DNA from: Pezicula radicicola
Lineage: Eukaryota > Ascomycota > Leotiomycetes > Helotiales > Dermateaceae
Assembly (NCBI GenBank): GCA_003008705.1
Contig: PDUO01000035.1
Coordinates: forward strand, 254,101-318,100
DNA: 64,000 nt
Direction: 5' to 3'
This document shows positions 1 to 11,249 of the stretch, piece after piece (position 1 is the first letter of the stretch; every line of letters starts with the position of its first letter). Under the pieces are notes generated by a model. That model was not told where the DNA came from. It made no database searches and was given only the letters and a program-made list of their open reading frames with translations. Position numbers and translations under genes: made by a program.

Positions 1-330
1 ATCACTCACCCGGCCGAGTTCTTGGATGCTTGTGCACCGTTTGTGAAGCCTGGAGGATGGATTGTTATGAGTACTATGGCGAGGACGTGGACCAGCTGGT
101 TTACAACGAAGGTTGTCGCTGAAGATATTGCCGGAATAGTCCCAAGGGGTACACATGATTGGGAGAAGTATATTAATGAAGATGAGTTACGAGGCTACTT
201 CCTGAAGGAGAGGGGTTGGAATAGCCCAAGGGTTATGGGTGTGGTCTATGTGCCTGGCCTGGGTTGGAAGGAAGTTTCAGGGAGTGAAAAGTTGGGGAAT
301 TATTTCTTTGGCATTAGGAAGGATATGTAA
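1..330 (+). CDS. COQ3: Ubiquinone biosynthesis O-methyltransferase, 3' end only
   Basis: The frame is open from base 1 to a TAA ending at 330, so this is the last 109 codons of a gene that begins outside the window. The reading starts ITHPAEFLDACAPFVKPGGW, the C-terminal part of the SAM-dependent methyltransferase fold of Coq3: the segment after the cofactor site with the PGG turn, then MSTMARTW. Coq3 carries out both O-methylation steps of coenzyme Q synthesis on the matrix face of the inner mitochondrial membrane. The tail HDWEKYINEDELRGYF, containing the HDW motif, is also typical of the family. No intron is visible in this part. Its 3' end faces the 3' end of the next gene. The assignment rests on remembered family sequence; another class I methyltransferase is possible but less likely. 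Confidence 0.88.
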   Translation: MTHPAEFLDACAPFVKPGGWIVMSTMARTWTSWFTTKVVAEDIAGIVPRGTHDWEKYINEDELRGYFLKERGWNSPRVMGVVYVPGLGWKEVSGSEKLGNYFFGIRKDM

Positions 331-710
331 GGCTTCTGAGCCAAGGGTTCCTAGCTGATAGAGATGACTTGTATTATTGTATGGCGACCCGACACTATGA
401 AATGATAATTAGTTCTTGGAAGACACAACCAACCTCTAAATGAATCACCAAGCTACCTAATGGTGCTAACTAGGTCCATAAGTTCTAGTTTTAATTTTAA
501 GTGTCTGAATTCAATTGAAATCCTATCATGGCTAGCAAGAGGAAGAAAGTCGCGCTCATGCACATCATCTCTGGGGCCCCTCGTTCGTGCGCAAGTCTAT
601 TTTACCAAGAACCATAATGAGATTCTTTAATGAAATCGCTAATACGAGCAGATCGCAGCTGGACCAACTCTTCTGACCACCAAAACGCCGCAACTACGTA
701 CTCTTGAAAT
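331..710. other. Convergent 3' intergenic region
   Basis: 380 bp between two genes that end towards each other. It should hold both 3' UTRs. I see no coding signal, RNA gene or repeat. Confidence 0.6.
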
Positions 711-1453
711 TCAAGCCATCGAACCCTGTGCAGCCTTGATCTTCTCAAAAAGCCTCAGGAAAACAGCTGGATCCTGAGCACCTCCAACCTCATACTTTCC
801 CTGTATAGTGAAGTTAGGCACCCCAGTGATCTGGTTCATCTTCGCCTCTTCTACCTCTTTATCAACCTCCTTGCCACCGTTATCACTATTCAACCACTCC
901 ACTACTTCTTTCTCATCCAACCCAGCTCTCACACCAGCATTCTTCAGAATCTCCTGGTTTGTGATATCGCCCTCTTGTTCGAAGTATGCTGCGAATAGCT
1001 CCTCCACGACGCGAGTCTGCATAGCTGGAGACTTCTTCTTGCCGAGTTGTATCAGTCGGTGGGAGTCTCGCGTGTTGCCAGTCTTCCCTCCGAATTTGAA
1101 GTTGATACCAGATTCATGCCCAACTTGAGCGAGCCGCTCGAAGATCATAGCTGTGCGCTCTTCGCCAAACTTGGACTTGTAGTAGCTTGCTTTATCGACT
1201 CCTGTGATTGGATCTTAGCATGGACATCCGCTAAGTGTAGGATTGCAACCATACCTGTCTTCGGCGCACCAGGATTTAGATAGAATGGTAACCATGTTGT
1301 TGAAAAGGTATCGTTCGATTCGGGGTACTGCTCCTTGTATGTCTGAATCGCCTTATCAAGCTTTTGCTTGCCCACGTAGCACCAAGGGCACACGGTATCA
1401 CTAACAATCTCAATGTCGAATTTCGTCATCTTGCGGAGGCTTGCTCGGAACAT
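711..1453 (-). CDS. DsbA-family thiol oxidoreductase, FrnE-like
   Basis: Two exons, 1453-1255 and 1201-711, joined across a 53-bp intron (1202-1254, GTATGG...CAG), give 229 residues, or 221 if translation begins at the second Met (1429), which fits the family better because FDIEIVSDTVCPWC normally starts within a few residues of the N-terminus. The thioredoxin-fold active site is CPWC. The spliced frame continues across the junction into KTGVDKASYYKSKFG. The family signature for the end of the fold is the ITGVPNFTIQGKYEVGGAQD stretch, with the cis-Pro before the last strand. FrnE-type proteins are single-domain DsbA relatives, usually cytosolic, that oxidise or isomerise dithiols; the physiological substrate is unknown. 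No signal peptide is visible. The fold is certain; the reaction is inferred from the family. Confidence 0.9.
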
Positions 1454-2077
1454 TCACAAAGATGTTTATAGAGTTACATGATAAGAGCAAGAGTTTTGGA
1501 AAGAGGGAGAGGGGTTGGAAGAGGGGTTTATATGTAAAGCACTGGAACGCGTGATGCAATGCAAAAGAAACCCAGGGAACAAAAAAGATTACTCATCTGA
1601 ATTCATCCAGTGAAGACTGTTTGGGATTGTAGATCGGGGATTAGAAATCACTCCGAGTGACTTTTCCGGTAGACGCCACTTTCCCACTTTTGCTAAGATG
1701 TGGAATCCGAGCGGCTGTGGCGCTTAAGAATTGAACGTGACTTGACGTGACAGTACGAGTATGAGCGGGGAAATCCCCCGGCTTCGTAGTGTGGCGCTAT
1801 CACCCTACCCTCGCAATTTGCGTGCCGCTCGTGCCGCTGTTTCTTGAGACCAGTGCTATTTTGTTACAGTCTACCACCTTCGCTTGTGCGAAAGAGACGC
1901 ACAGGACTTCCATGTAACGCCAAAGTCTTTTGCCGAACCCTTTTCCAGTCTGTGACTAACCTCAAATATGAAAACCAACTCCGGCGCTAAATGCAATATG
2001 TGCCTCCATCCTTGGTCCTCATCTACATGCAAAAGTTCAATACCATCCACTGCCAAAGATTTAATCCGGCAAGGATC
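1454..2077. other. Intergenic: promoter of FrnE-like gene and 3' flank of TFIIE beta
   Basis: 624 bp between two minus-strand genes. The part next to 1454 should carry the promoter of the oxidoreductase gene. Short open frames here overlap only as shadows. I see no RNA gene or clear repeat. Confidence 0.5.
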
Positions 2078-2980
2078 CTATCGTTTGAGATGAGAGTAGT
2101 CTTTGAGAAGATGTTCCATGTGCGTGTTTGTCGTCCGGCCTCCTTTTCGTGGAGCCTTTCTCTTCTTTTCTTTGGGCTTGGGAGCTGCCTTGACACGCTT
2201 GCTTGGATCCTCGCTGGTGGGCTTCTGGTTGGCCTCCAGAAGCTTACGGACGAGGTCATCCACGCTTGGGAGTTCGACCTTGTGCCACATAACCTGAAAC
2301 TCTCCATCGACATCATTCACAAGAGTAGGGTCGTTGGCCCATACCATTCTTGCATGATTGTCCTTACGAGTTCTTGTGACTAGAATCTTCTTCTCCGCCT
2401 CTAGCTCATCGATAGGCTTCTCACAATCCTGCCATCCATCCTTCAAATCCTTCACAGCAACTCCTTGAGCATCAGCTTTCTTCTGGAGGTAGCCCAAGAG
2501 TTCTAACTTGCTTCGAACAGCGATTTTGGGGCGGTGGACGTATGTACCAGCATCCCACTCATTATTCTTTGAGTTTGGGTCAAGAATGTACCTGACGGAT
2601 GGATGCCTCTTTAAAATCCTCGCTATTGTCATCTTTGTCTCTATGTCTGCGTGGACCTGACTTAGGTACTCGAATATCTCCTGTAGCGTTTTTGGCTCAT
2701 CCTTCTTCTTCAAGAACTCAATAATGTATGTGATCTGGGTGAGTGCGTCCGCTCCATAGCCCGTTGCTGCTGGTTGCGAATAAACTACATTTTGGGGTTC
2801 TCTCTTGCGCTTCGAATCCTTTGACTCGGTTTTTGAAGTGTTAGAGGCGTTCGAAGGTGCTGGAGAAGGTGCAGAGACAGGTGCAGGAGTTGCAAGAGTG
2901 CGTTTGTTGGAAATCTTTGGTGCGACTGCGCTGAGGCTGTTGGCGAAAGCAGCCTGTTGTTTCTCGAAGTAAGACGACAT
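2078..2980 (-). CDS. TFA2: Transcription initiation factor TFIIE, beta subunit
   Basis: A single exon of 300 residues beginning MSSYFEKQQAAFANSL; the same frame extends 38 codons further upstream, but the Met at 2980 matches where the family starts. TFIIE beta pairs with TFIIE alpha to recruit and regulate TFIIH at the RNA polymerase II pre-initiation complex. A Ser/Pro/Ala-rich linker (about residues 20-70) is followed by the tandem winged-helix region: TQITYIIEFLKKKDEPKTL begins the first wing, ARILKRHPSVRYILDP follows, and a second unit starts near VRSKLELLGYLQKK. A Lys-rich tail (KPKEKKRKAPRKGGR) ends the protein, as in yeast Tfa2. The gene starts back to back with the TPR gene, 637 bp apart. 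Confidence 0.93.
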   Translation of the reverse strand: MSSYFEKQQAAFANSLSAVAPKISNKRTLATPAPVSAPSPAPSNASNTSKTESKDSKRKREPQNVVYSQPAATGYGADALTQITYIIEFLKKKDEPKTLQEIFEYLSQVHADIETKMTIARILKRHPSVRYILDPNSKNNEWDAGTYVHRPKIAVRSKLELLGYLQKKADAQGVAVKDLKDGWQDCEKPIDELEAEKKILVTRTRKDNHARMVWANDPTLVNDVDGEFQVMWHKVELPSVDDLVRKLLEANQKPTSEDPSKRVKAAPKPKEKKRKAPRKGGRTTNTHMEHLLKDYSHLKR

Positions 2981-3617
2981 GGTGATATCGAAGGGAGAGC
3001 AAGCTTCGATAGAGATGTCGCAAGAGGGACTTGGGAACAACTTAGAGCCTTGGATGTCGAGGGGCCAATAACCAACGAGGCTCTGAATGTTCAAGGAGTT
3101 AGGCAGCGGACCATCCTCAGCCTGATATCTTGTGTAAGAATCGAAATAATAGCTGTAGTGACAGAGATCAGTTCAAAAGTACACTGTTTGACGATGTCCG
3201 AAGAACAAGTTTTTGATGGTGGTTGTAGAACAAAGATACAGTCTTGATTTGAAGACGAGGTTGAGGCTTAAGGAAGACCCCTGAAAGTTTTGGCGCTAGT
3301 CGCGCTAATGGCGCTAAACAACTGAACGCATCAAGGTTCGCGCAAAGAGAGCTTCTTTGTCTCCGCAACCACGACCAAAAAGCCCGTCCCAGTTTGCGGT
3401 CGCAGACGCTCTTGTTCAGTCTACCAGGAATACATACCAGGCAGATCTTTTCGAGATATGCGCTGACTATTCGAAACCTCTTTCGCGCCTTATTGATGGA
3501 TGAGTGGATTTCGAAGACATCGCATTAACCATACGCTTTGTTTACAACATCACTTCTATTGACTCAATGTCACAACTCCAAGGTTGATGATACAAGTCTG
3601 GTACAACCCATTTAATC
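2981..3617. promoter_or_regulatory. Divergent promoter region, TFIIE beta / TPR
   Basis: 637 bp separate the start codons of two divergently transcribed genes, so both promoters and 5' UTRs must lie here. I see no unmistakable TATA box or operator. The role is inferred from gene orientation only. Confidence 0.55.
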
Positions 3618-6600
3618 ATGGCTACCGCAGTGGTGGATACGCAGTACTTGTCCGGGTACCTGGACGTGCCGGAACCAACTCTCAATACACTCCTTGACAC
3701 GCCTACCGCGGAGCTTGTACAGGCTATCCTCGAAGCTGTCGCAGTAAAGGCACACGAACATGACGAGCTCGTCGCAGATAAACTGAGATTGGACATCGAG
3801 CTAGAAAACGCTGTGAGGAGCTCGGAGACCCGAGTTGAAGGTCTTCGATCTAGTATAGAGAAGGCACAGAAGACCGTCGAGGAGGTTCGGACAAAGCTTA
3901 AGGAAGAAGGTACGTGCTAGTCACTGTTTGATTTGTTCTCAGACTAATAGGCCTTGTACCAGAAAATGCACGATCGTCACTGGAAAGCGAGTTGGAGACA
4001 TTGAGATCCTCCTCCACTACTTCAACCTCTGAGGTCGAGACTCTACGAGCCCGAATTGCCTCACTCGAATCTGCAAATCGCGATACTGTAGCCGTTCTCG
4101 AATCAAAAACTACAGCGAACGATAGCCTCTCACAAGATTTGCAGAAGCAGCATCAAAAAGGATTAGAGCTCAGCCAGCAAATCACTAACCTCCAGCAGTC
4201 CGTCCAGAACGCAAATTCCGCAGCATCAAGTGCTAAATTCAGAGAACAGTCTCTTAAGCAAGAGGTGGAGCTTGCGAAGCGAAATAATGAATGGTTCGAG
4301 AACGAGCTTAAGACCAAGAGTGCCGAAGCTCTAAAGTACCGCAAAGAGAAAGGTGCTAGAATCGCCGAGCTACAGCGGTTGAATGAGGAAGCGAACTCGA
4401 ATTTAGAGGCTTTGCGACGGACCGAACAGGCTTTGCGTAGTAGACTCGACGAGGTGCAAAAGAAGGCCGAGGATTCGCTACTAAAGGTACAACAACTCCA
4501 AGAGTCAGCCGCGAAGACAGAAGAAGGTTTCCGACAAGAGTTGGAAAGTGCACGTCGCCTTGCGGAGCTTCAATCTCAGCAAACGGAGACCCACCGCAAT
4601 AGACTTCAGGAGGTTGAAGCTGGATTAGAGAAGGCGAAGGATGATGCGGCAGAAGAGGTTGGTAGATGTAGGCAAGAAGCAGAAGCCGAGCGCCAGGATA
4701 GGGAACATGCAGAGCATAGGATTGCTGAACTTGAGGCGGAAATCGATCGTCTTGAAGCTCTCACGACAGCACCAAATTTCGCAGGCTCTGTTCCGGGAAC
4801 GCCACGGCAAGGCCTAAATGGCTCGCTTCTAGGAAGATCAGGATCGCCGTTTGGTACTCCAGGATCGGTCCGCAGCAAGTCAACCATTACAGCAACCCAG
4901 GCGATCGAGGAGCTTTACAAGGTTAAGGGACAGCTCGCAACCGAGAAGCGACATAGTGCCAAGCTGGAAGCGGAAATAGACGAAATGATGCAAGGTCTAG
5001 AGGCAAAGGTACCAGAACACGAAGAATTACAAGCAGAACTTCAACGCCTACAGCAAGAAGTGGTCGAAATGTCAAAGTTCGTCGACCAGACTGGGAAAGA
5101 AAGAGATCGTGCAAAGAAGGATGCCAGGAAAGCTGAGAGTCAAGCCTCTACCGCGCAAGCAGAGGCTAACATTCTTCGCCAACAACTCCGAGATCTTAGT
5201 GCACAAATTAAGATGCTTTTATGTGACCTGGACGCTCGTGAGCGGGGCCTTGCTGCTTTAAGCGCGAGTGAGCGTTCTCAATTGGAACGACTCGCCCGTG
5301 GAGAGGTTTTAGAGGAAGCCCTCGAAGGAATGACTGATACGGACAAGTTCATCAGTCAACGGCTGACCGTCTTCCGCAACATTTCTGAACTCCAGGAAAA
5401 GAATCAGGAACTGCTTAAGATTACAAGACAGTTAGGTGCTCAAATGGAGAGCGAGGAAGCGATATCGGCTAAGCATCAAGCTGCAAAGGATCACGAAGAA
5501 GTGCAGAACCTGCTATCCAGGATTGAAGGTTACAAGGATGAACTTCAGTCCATGGTCGTTCGTTCCGAGAGCTATATCAAGGAGAGAGACATGTTCCGAC
5601 GCATGCTTCAACACCGGGGACCAATACCACCTGGATCAGAGCTTGCATCACTCTTTGCTCAATCTGTGGATGGAAGTCAAAATGGTGTCATGCATAGCAC
5701 CGAGCAGAACTCACAATCCCGAGACAACACGAACTATGCTACTTTACTGCGTGAATTGCAAGGACACTTCGATCAGTACAGGGAGGAGCAATCTACCGAT
5801 CGTCGTACCATGAAGGAACAAACTGAGAAGCTTTCATTGGAGAAAGGCTCTCTTCAGGCTGAAATATCCAAGATCAGCAGCCAGCTCACTTTTGCTAACG
5901 AACGTTATGAGATGTTGCACTCGAACTACACTATGCTGCAGAATGAGAACACCGAACTTCAAAAACGTTCCCAAGTTCTTTCTGAAGCTGCAGCGAAGCA
6001 GGATCTCCGGACTCAACAGGTTGCAGAAGACCTCATTGAGGCAAAGGGCTTGGTTGAGAGTATGCGAAACGAGAACGCCAACCTGAAGGCTGAGAAGAAA
6101 CTTTGGAAGGATATTCAGGATCGTCTCAGTCAGGACAATGAGAGCTTGATGAATGAGCGAAGCAGACTCAATGGATTGATTGCAAATCAGCAAACTCTCC
6201 AGAACGAGCGTGAGCTATCCGAGTCTGAGACCAGACGACGTTTACAAACACAGGTAGAAAGCCTCGAGGCTGAGTTAAGCACAACCAAGCGCAAGCTCAG
6301 TGATGAGGTTGAAGACAACAAGAAAGCCCAATTGCGAAAGGAATACGACTCTCAGCAGACCCAAAAGCGGATTGACGATCTTGTCAACAGTCTCGGTAGC
6401 GTGCGAGAGGAGTTGGTAGCCGCAAAGACCACCCGAGACCATCTCCAAGCTCGTGTAGATGAGCTTACCATTGAACTGAAGAGTGCCGAGGAACGCGTCG
6501 AGGTTCTACAGCCAAGACCGACTCCCCGACCAGGTATGAATGGCAATACCAATCCAGATAATACAGCAGACACGATGCAGGAGGACACTCTCAGCAAAGA

Positions 6601-9600
6601 GCAAGAACTCTCGATTGAGGTCTCAGAGCTCAAGAGAGACCTAGAGCTGACCAAGTCGGATCTCGAAAACACAAAGAGCCAAATGGAGCAGTACCGATCC
6701 ATTAGCCAGTCTTCTGAGGAAGAACTCCAAAGTCTGAACGAGACGCAAGACCAGTACCGGGAGGAAATGGACCGAGTTATTGAAGAGAAGGACTCTAAGA
6801 TTCGAGAACTTCAACAACGAGTCGATGACATCTCTACAGAGTTGGCCACGACAAACAACGAAATGACCACACTCAGGAACCAGCAGGCAGACGTAGCTCG
6901 ACAGGCGGAAGAGGAGAAGGCAGCGCTGGAAGTAGAGATTTCGAGACTGAAGGATGAGGACGAGAGGCACGCGACCGCCGCTCAATTCCACCAACAAGAC
7001 CTTCGTGCTCAAGCTGCTATAGCTACTAAGGCCCAACAAGATTACGAGAACGAATTAGTCAAACATGCCGAAGCTGCTAAAATTCTACAGAACTTGCGAG
7101 CCGAATATAATCAATTGAAGACCGAAGCTGCGACTCTAAGGGCTGAAGCCGAATCAGCCAAAGTAACTTTGAGCCAGAGTGAGGCTTCTTGGGAAGAACG
7201 ACGAGAACACTTCGAGCAGGAACTTAAAGAATCGAGAACTAGAAGAGACGATGTCAATACGCAAAATAAGCTTCTCCATGAGCAGCTGGATGGTCTTTCA
7301 TCTCAGATTCTAGCCTTGCAACAGAGTCGTTCAACTCTCACTGAGAGTGCAGAGGCAGGATCTTCAGGTGCGGAATCTACCGATCGAGCTGCCGAGGGGC
7401 TTCGAGAACTCAACACATTCTTGAGGCGTGAAAAAGAAATCCTTGAAGTTCAATACGAGCTCAAAGTCCAGGAAGCCAAGCGTCTGCAGCAACAACTTGG
7501 ATATGCTCAATCGCAGCTGGATGAGACCAGACTAAAGCTTGACCAAGAACGACGAGCCAATGCTGACGGCAGCCGAAGCTCGGTTGCACACAAAGACCTA
7601 ATGGAGAAGTTGACCGAACTAAATCTTTTTCGCGAAAGCAGTATCACTTTGCGCAACGAAGCTCGTCAAGCGCAAACCCACTTAGCAGAGAAAACCAAAC
7701 GCGTTGAGGAGCTTGTGGAGCAAATTCAACCCTTGGAGACCAAAATTCGAGAGCTGGAACATGGCAAAGAAACTTCTGAGGGAGAGATGCGTCTCTTGCA
7801 AGAGGACCGGGATAGATGGCAGAAGCGTACTCAGGACATCCTTTCCAAATACGATCGCATCGACCCTGCAGAGATGGAACAGCTCAAGGAAACCCTTGAA
7901 TCTTTGAGGACTGAGAAGGATGCTTTATTGGAGGCGCAGCAGCCCATGCAAGAGAAGCTTCAAGCATTAGAGAGTGAAAAGGTCGGATGGGAGGAGAGGC
8001 GACAGAAGCTGATAGAGCAATTTAAGGACAGATCAAGAAACCTCACAAAAGACAAGAACGACAGAGTCGCCGAGAGGGATGCTGCTCTCAAGGAGAAGGA
8101 CACCCTTCGGGAACAGCTTACAAGCCTCCAGCAGCAACTTGAAACTGCAGTTCAAGAAAAGGACGCTGCACAACAGCAGCTATCGATCATCCAACAGGAA
8201 CTCGATTCCGTGAAAATAGAGCGAGACCAAGCTATCTCTAATGCTTCTCAGACAGCTCCAGCACCCACCGTCGCACCTCAAACTAATGAACAAGACCAGC
8301 AACTCACTGAGCTTCGTCACCAGCTAGAGAACGTCACTCGGGAGAAGCAAGCTCTAGAAGAACAACTTACAAACATGCGACAACAATTAGAGCAGGCCAA
8401 TTCCGAGCGAGATGCTGCCCTTGCTGATGCCGCTGAAGCGCGGTCAACACAAACAGCCCGAGCACCTGAGCGCGTTGTAGACAGCGGTGTTGAAGATGGC
8501 CAGATTGATGAAACTCCTAAGCAGGGAATCTCTGATGCTGAGAAGAAAGCATTAGAGGATCGCATTGCTGCCGCCGAAGCTAAAGCTAAGGAGCAAGAAG
8601 ATAAAGCTGTGCAGTTGGAAGGAAATATCGAGAGTGTCCTAAAACAACGCTCTGACAAGATGAAGACGTTACTGAACAACAAACTCGTCGAATCACGAGC
8701 AACAGCAAAGGCTCAGCTTGAGGCTGAATACGCACTGAAGCTTGAGCAAGAAAAACAAATTTGGCTTGCAGAGTACAAGGCTGCAGCGCCTGATGCTGTA
8801 GTCCCAGCGCCAGTATCGGATACCAAGGACGTTGACACTGCTTTGGCAGCTACTCCGACAACACCAGGCCAGAAAGATCCTGCTACTGTTTCGTTCGATG
8901 GACACACCATGACAGACCAACAAGTGCGTGAATTTTTGTCGACAAACCCGGTTGTCAAAGGAATTCTTGCTGCAAACATCAAGAAGAAGGTTGAAACAGA
9001 AACCCAAAAGATCAAACAAGAGCAAGAACGGATCGTAGCTGAAGCACAACTGAAAGCCGAGGCGGAAACGCAGAAGGCTAAACAAGAACAAGAACGGGTT
9101 CTGGCCGAAGCACAACAGAAGGCCGACGGCGCCAAGGCTCAGGCTGTGCTAATGGAAGGCAAGAAGTCCGCCTTGAAAATCAACATGGAGCAGAACAAGA
9201 GCAAAAACGCCCTTGCGAAGATCGAAGTGGTTGAGAAAGCAGCGCAAGAAACACCAGAGAAACCTGTTGCTGAGGTTTGGGAAATTGCCAAAGTTGCTAA
9301 ACCCCCACAACCTCCTGCTCCTGCTCCTACACCGACGCCTCCTACGGCAGTTGCTGGTAAGCTATTACCTTGATATTACTTAACGACAAGATGCTAATAT
9401 TAACTTCCTAGAACCAGTTGCCCAGCCAAATGGGGCACCGGCAGCTGTTCCAAAAGCAGACCCTAAAGTTGAGGTCCCACGCAGTGCGATCCCGCAGCCA
9501 CAGTCTATGCAGCAAAGCAAGATCCCTGCAGGAGTCAATGGCACATCATTACCAGTTAGCAGTATTCCTCCCGTAAGTCCTGTAGCTACTCCCAGTTTTC

Positions 9601-9924
9601 TCGTTTATACTAACGATCATTTAGGCACCTACACAGCCTGGGAATAATCCTCGCCCGTCTGGACTTCCCCAACGTGGTGGTACCGCTGGTAACCGGGGCC
9701 GTGGAAACAGTGGAATTTATCAGCCCAACAGAGGAGGCGGTGGTCAAGGACGAGGTAGAGGAGGTGGCGTCTCAAGTCCCGGGAGAGGGGGGATGAATCC
9801 TGGCGCACAAAACTTCAACCCCCAAGGACCAGTAGGGTTGAAGCGGCCACGAGAGGAAGGCTCCGTGAGTGGAGTCCAGCAAGGCAATGGTGGGAAAAGG
9901 GCTCGGGGTGGAGGTCAAAATTAA
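3618..9924 (+). CDS. MLP1: Nuclear pore basket filament protein TPR/MLP1
   Basis: Four exons (3618-3909, 3963-9356, 9412-9572, 9625-9924) give 2,048 residues, the usual size for TPR/Mlp1. Introns are 53, 55 and 52 bp, the second with a textbook TGCTAAT branch site. Almost the whole protein, from about residue 65 to 1,790, is Glu/Gln/Lys/Leu-rich heptad coiled coil, with breaks at SVPGTPRQGLNGSLLGRSGS (about 265) and at Pro-rich spots near 860 and 1,440. The stretch EERREHFEQELKESRTRRDD lies in the conserved central TPR/Mlp domain. The tail becomes Pro-rich, then RGG-rich (GRGNSGIYQPNRGGGG, GRGRGGG) and ends KRPREEG...KRARGGGQN, suggesting RNA contact and nuclear import. TPR/Mlp filaments form the nuclear basket and act in mRNA quality control, telomere and silent chromatin anchoring and the spindle checkpoint. 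Confidence 0.93.
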
Positions 9925-10130
9925 CCGGGATGGAGGGTTTTATTGTATCATACTTTGCTATTGCATAGCGCAGAGCGGCGCTTTCTTTTGTTACATTGAG
10001 GCTGGAGTATGTCGGAGTTTAAGAGCATCAGATGTACAGTACCACCATGAGGGGAATCTTTGCTATGAGCTAATAAGCTATGAAGAGAAAAGAAGTTCTA
10101 TGGAAAAGGAACGCTCAAGGGACTAGTCAA

Positions 10131-10760
10131 TTATTGAAATTTTGCCGGGTTGCTAGGTATAAGTTTCCTCAACACCTCTACTTGCTTCCCGACCATCTTT
10201 AGCTTCAGCTCCTCAGCTCCACTTTTGTCTATTCGGCGCATTCCATTTCCATAAACCACTGTGAAGTCCGGAAGCACTTCACCATCTGCAACTGTACATA
10301 ACGGGCCGATTTTGCAATGCTATTCGAATGTAATCAGCGACAATGCCATTTATGAATTATTCACTCTTACCTTTCCCAGTACTGCACCTTTGCCTACTCT
10401 TGCATTGACCTCGATTAGACAGCCCTCGCCCACTCTCTTTGCCTCCACAACAGCACCAACCTCTATCACGACGCCATTCTCTATCACCACACCCTGTCTC
10501 TCATCCTCTGCTGGCGCACTTTGCATCCCTACTGTACTTCGTTCACTGAATATGCAGTTGTTCCCGGCGGTTATCGGAGCGAAGGCTGATGTGAGACGCG
10601 TCCTTGGGTGTACAACTGTAGAGGAGCCGAGGGTTATGAGGTTCGTGCCGGTCAAGGAGGCGTTATCTGCTATGACGAGGGCGGGAGAAAGTGAGGTTGG
10701 AGGCTTTGGCGCCAAGGGCATCATAGATGCACGCTTAGAAGAAGACATCGTCGTGGTCAT
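10131..10760 (-). CDS. DCTN6: Dynactin subunit 6 (p27), beta-helix protein
   Basis: Two exons (10760-10371 and 10319-10131) joined over a 51-bp intron give 192 residues. The fold is a left-handed beta-helix built from hexapeptide turns: LVIADNASLTGTNLITLGSS, TVVHPRTRLTSAFAPI, GVVIENGVVIEVGAVVEA, EVNARVGKGAVLGKHCKIGP, then the Gly-rich strand TVVYGNGMRRIDKSG before a C-terminal helix. This matches the p27/DCTN6 subunit of the pointed-end complex of dynactin, which pairs with p25 and p62 and helps dynein select endosomal and other cargo. It is slightly longer than animal p27. A bacterial-type gamma carbonic anhydrase relative is unlikely, since I do not see the three metal-binding His at the expected turns. 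Its 3' end lies 206 bp from the 3' end of TPR. Confidence 0.88.
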
Positions 10761-11249
10761 CTAGGTATGTATGTCTGTCGCTGCGGATTATTATTGTGTG
10801 TTGATATGGAAGTGGCTGTGGAGGTCAATAAAGGCAGCGGCAGAGTGTTGGCATCGAAAGTGTAGCAAGAAAAAAGAAAGAAAGAAAGAAAGAAAGAAAA
10901 AACCACATATGAAAGCAGGCCAACGTTGTTGTTGTGATGTTACCGTTTACTCAGGATTACTCGCTACAATCAGTACAGACTGTAATTCTTTTTGATGCTG
11001 TTGAATTGCTGGTGAGAGCTGTGGTGGATGTACTCCGTAGCTCTTTACGAATTGGCAGCTTCTGATACGCCACCCGGCTACCTTCTAGGCCCCTATCGGC
11101 TACTGTACAAAGCTCAAATTACGGTGACCGGCAAATAATGTGAATGACGGTTTTGAAGCCATACACTTTCACCATTGAGCCTCTGAAGTCTCCCCTCCTC
11201 CATTAACCTCACGTCGCCACGCTCAATTGAGCACAACAATCCATCCACA
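10761..11249. promoter_or_regulatory. Divergent promoter region, DCTN6 / complex I 51 kDa
   Basis: 489 bp between two divergent start codons. It contains an AAAG/GAAA microsatellite at about 10868-10902 on the plus strand. The promoter role is inferred from orientation. Confidence 0.55.
10868..10902. repeat. GAAA tetranucleotide microsatellite
   Basis: Roughly eight uninterrupted GAAA-type units between two promoters. It is a simple sequence tract and likely variable between strains. Confidence 0.9.

Noticed and set aside
2981..3094. 38 extra in-frame codons at the start of TFIIE beta
   Set aside because: The family start MSSYFEKQQ at 2980 fits better and the extension has no conserved feature.
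3618..9924. Long frames of 90-140 codons on the minus strand inside the TPR gene
   Set aside because: They are shadows caused by the Glu/Gln/Ala-rich codon pattern of the coiled coil.
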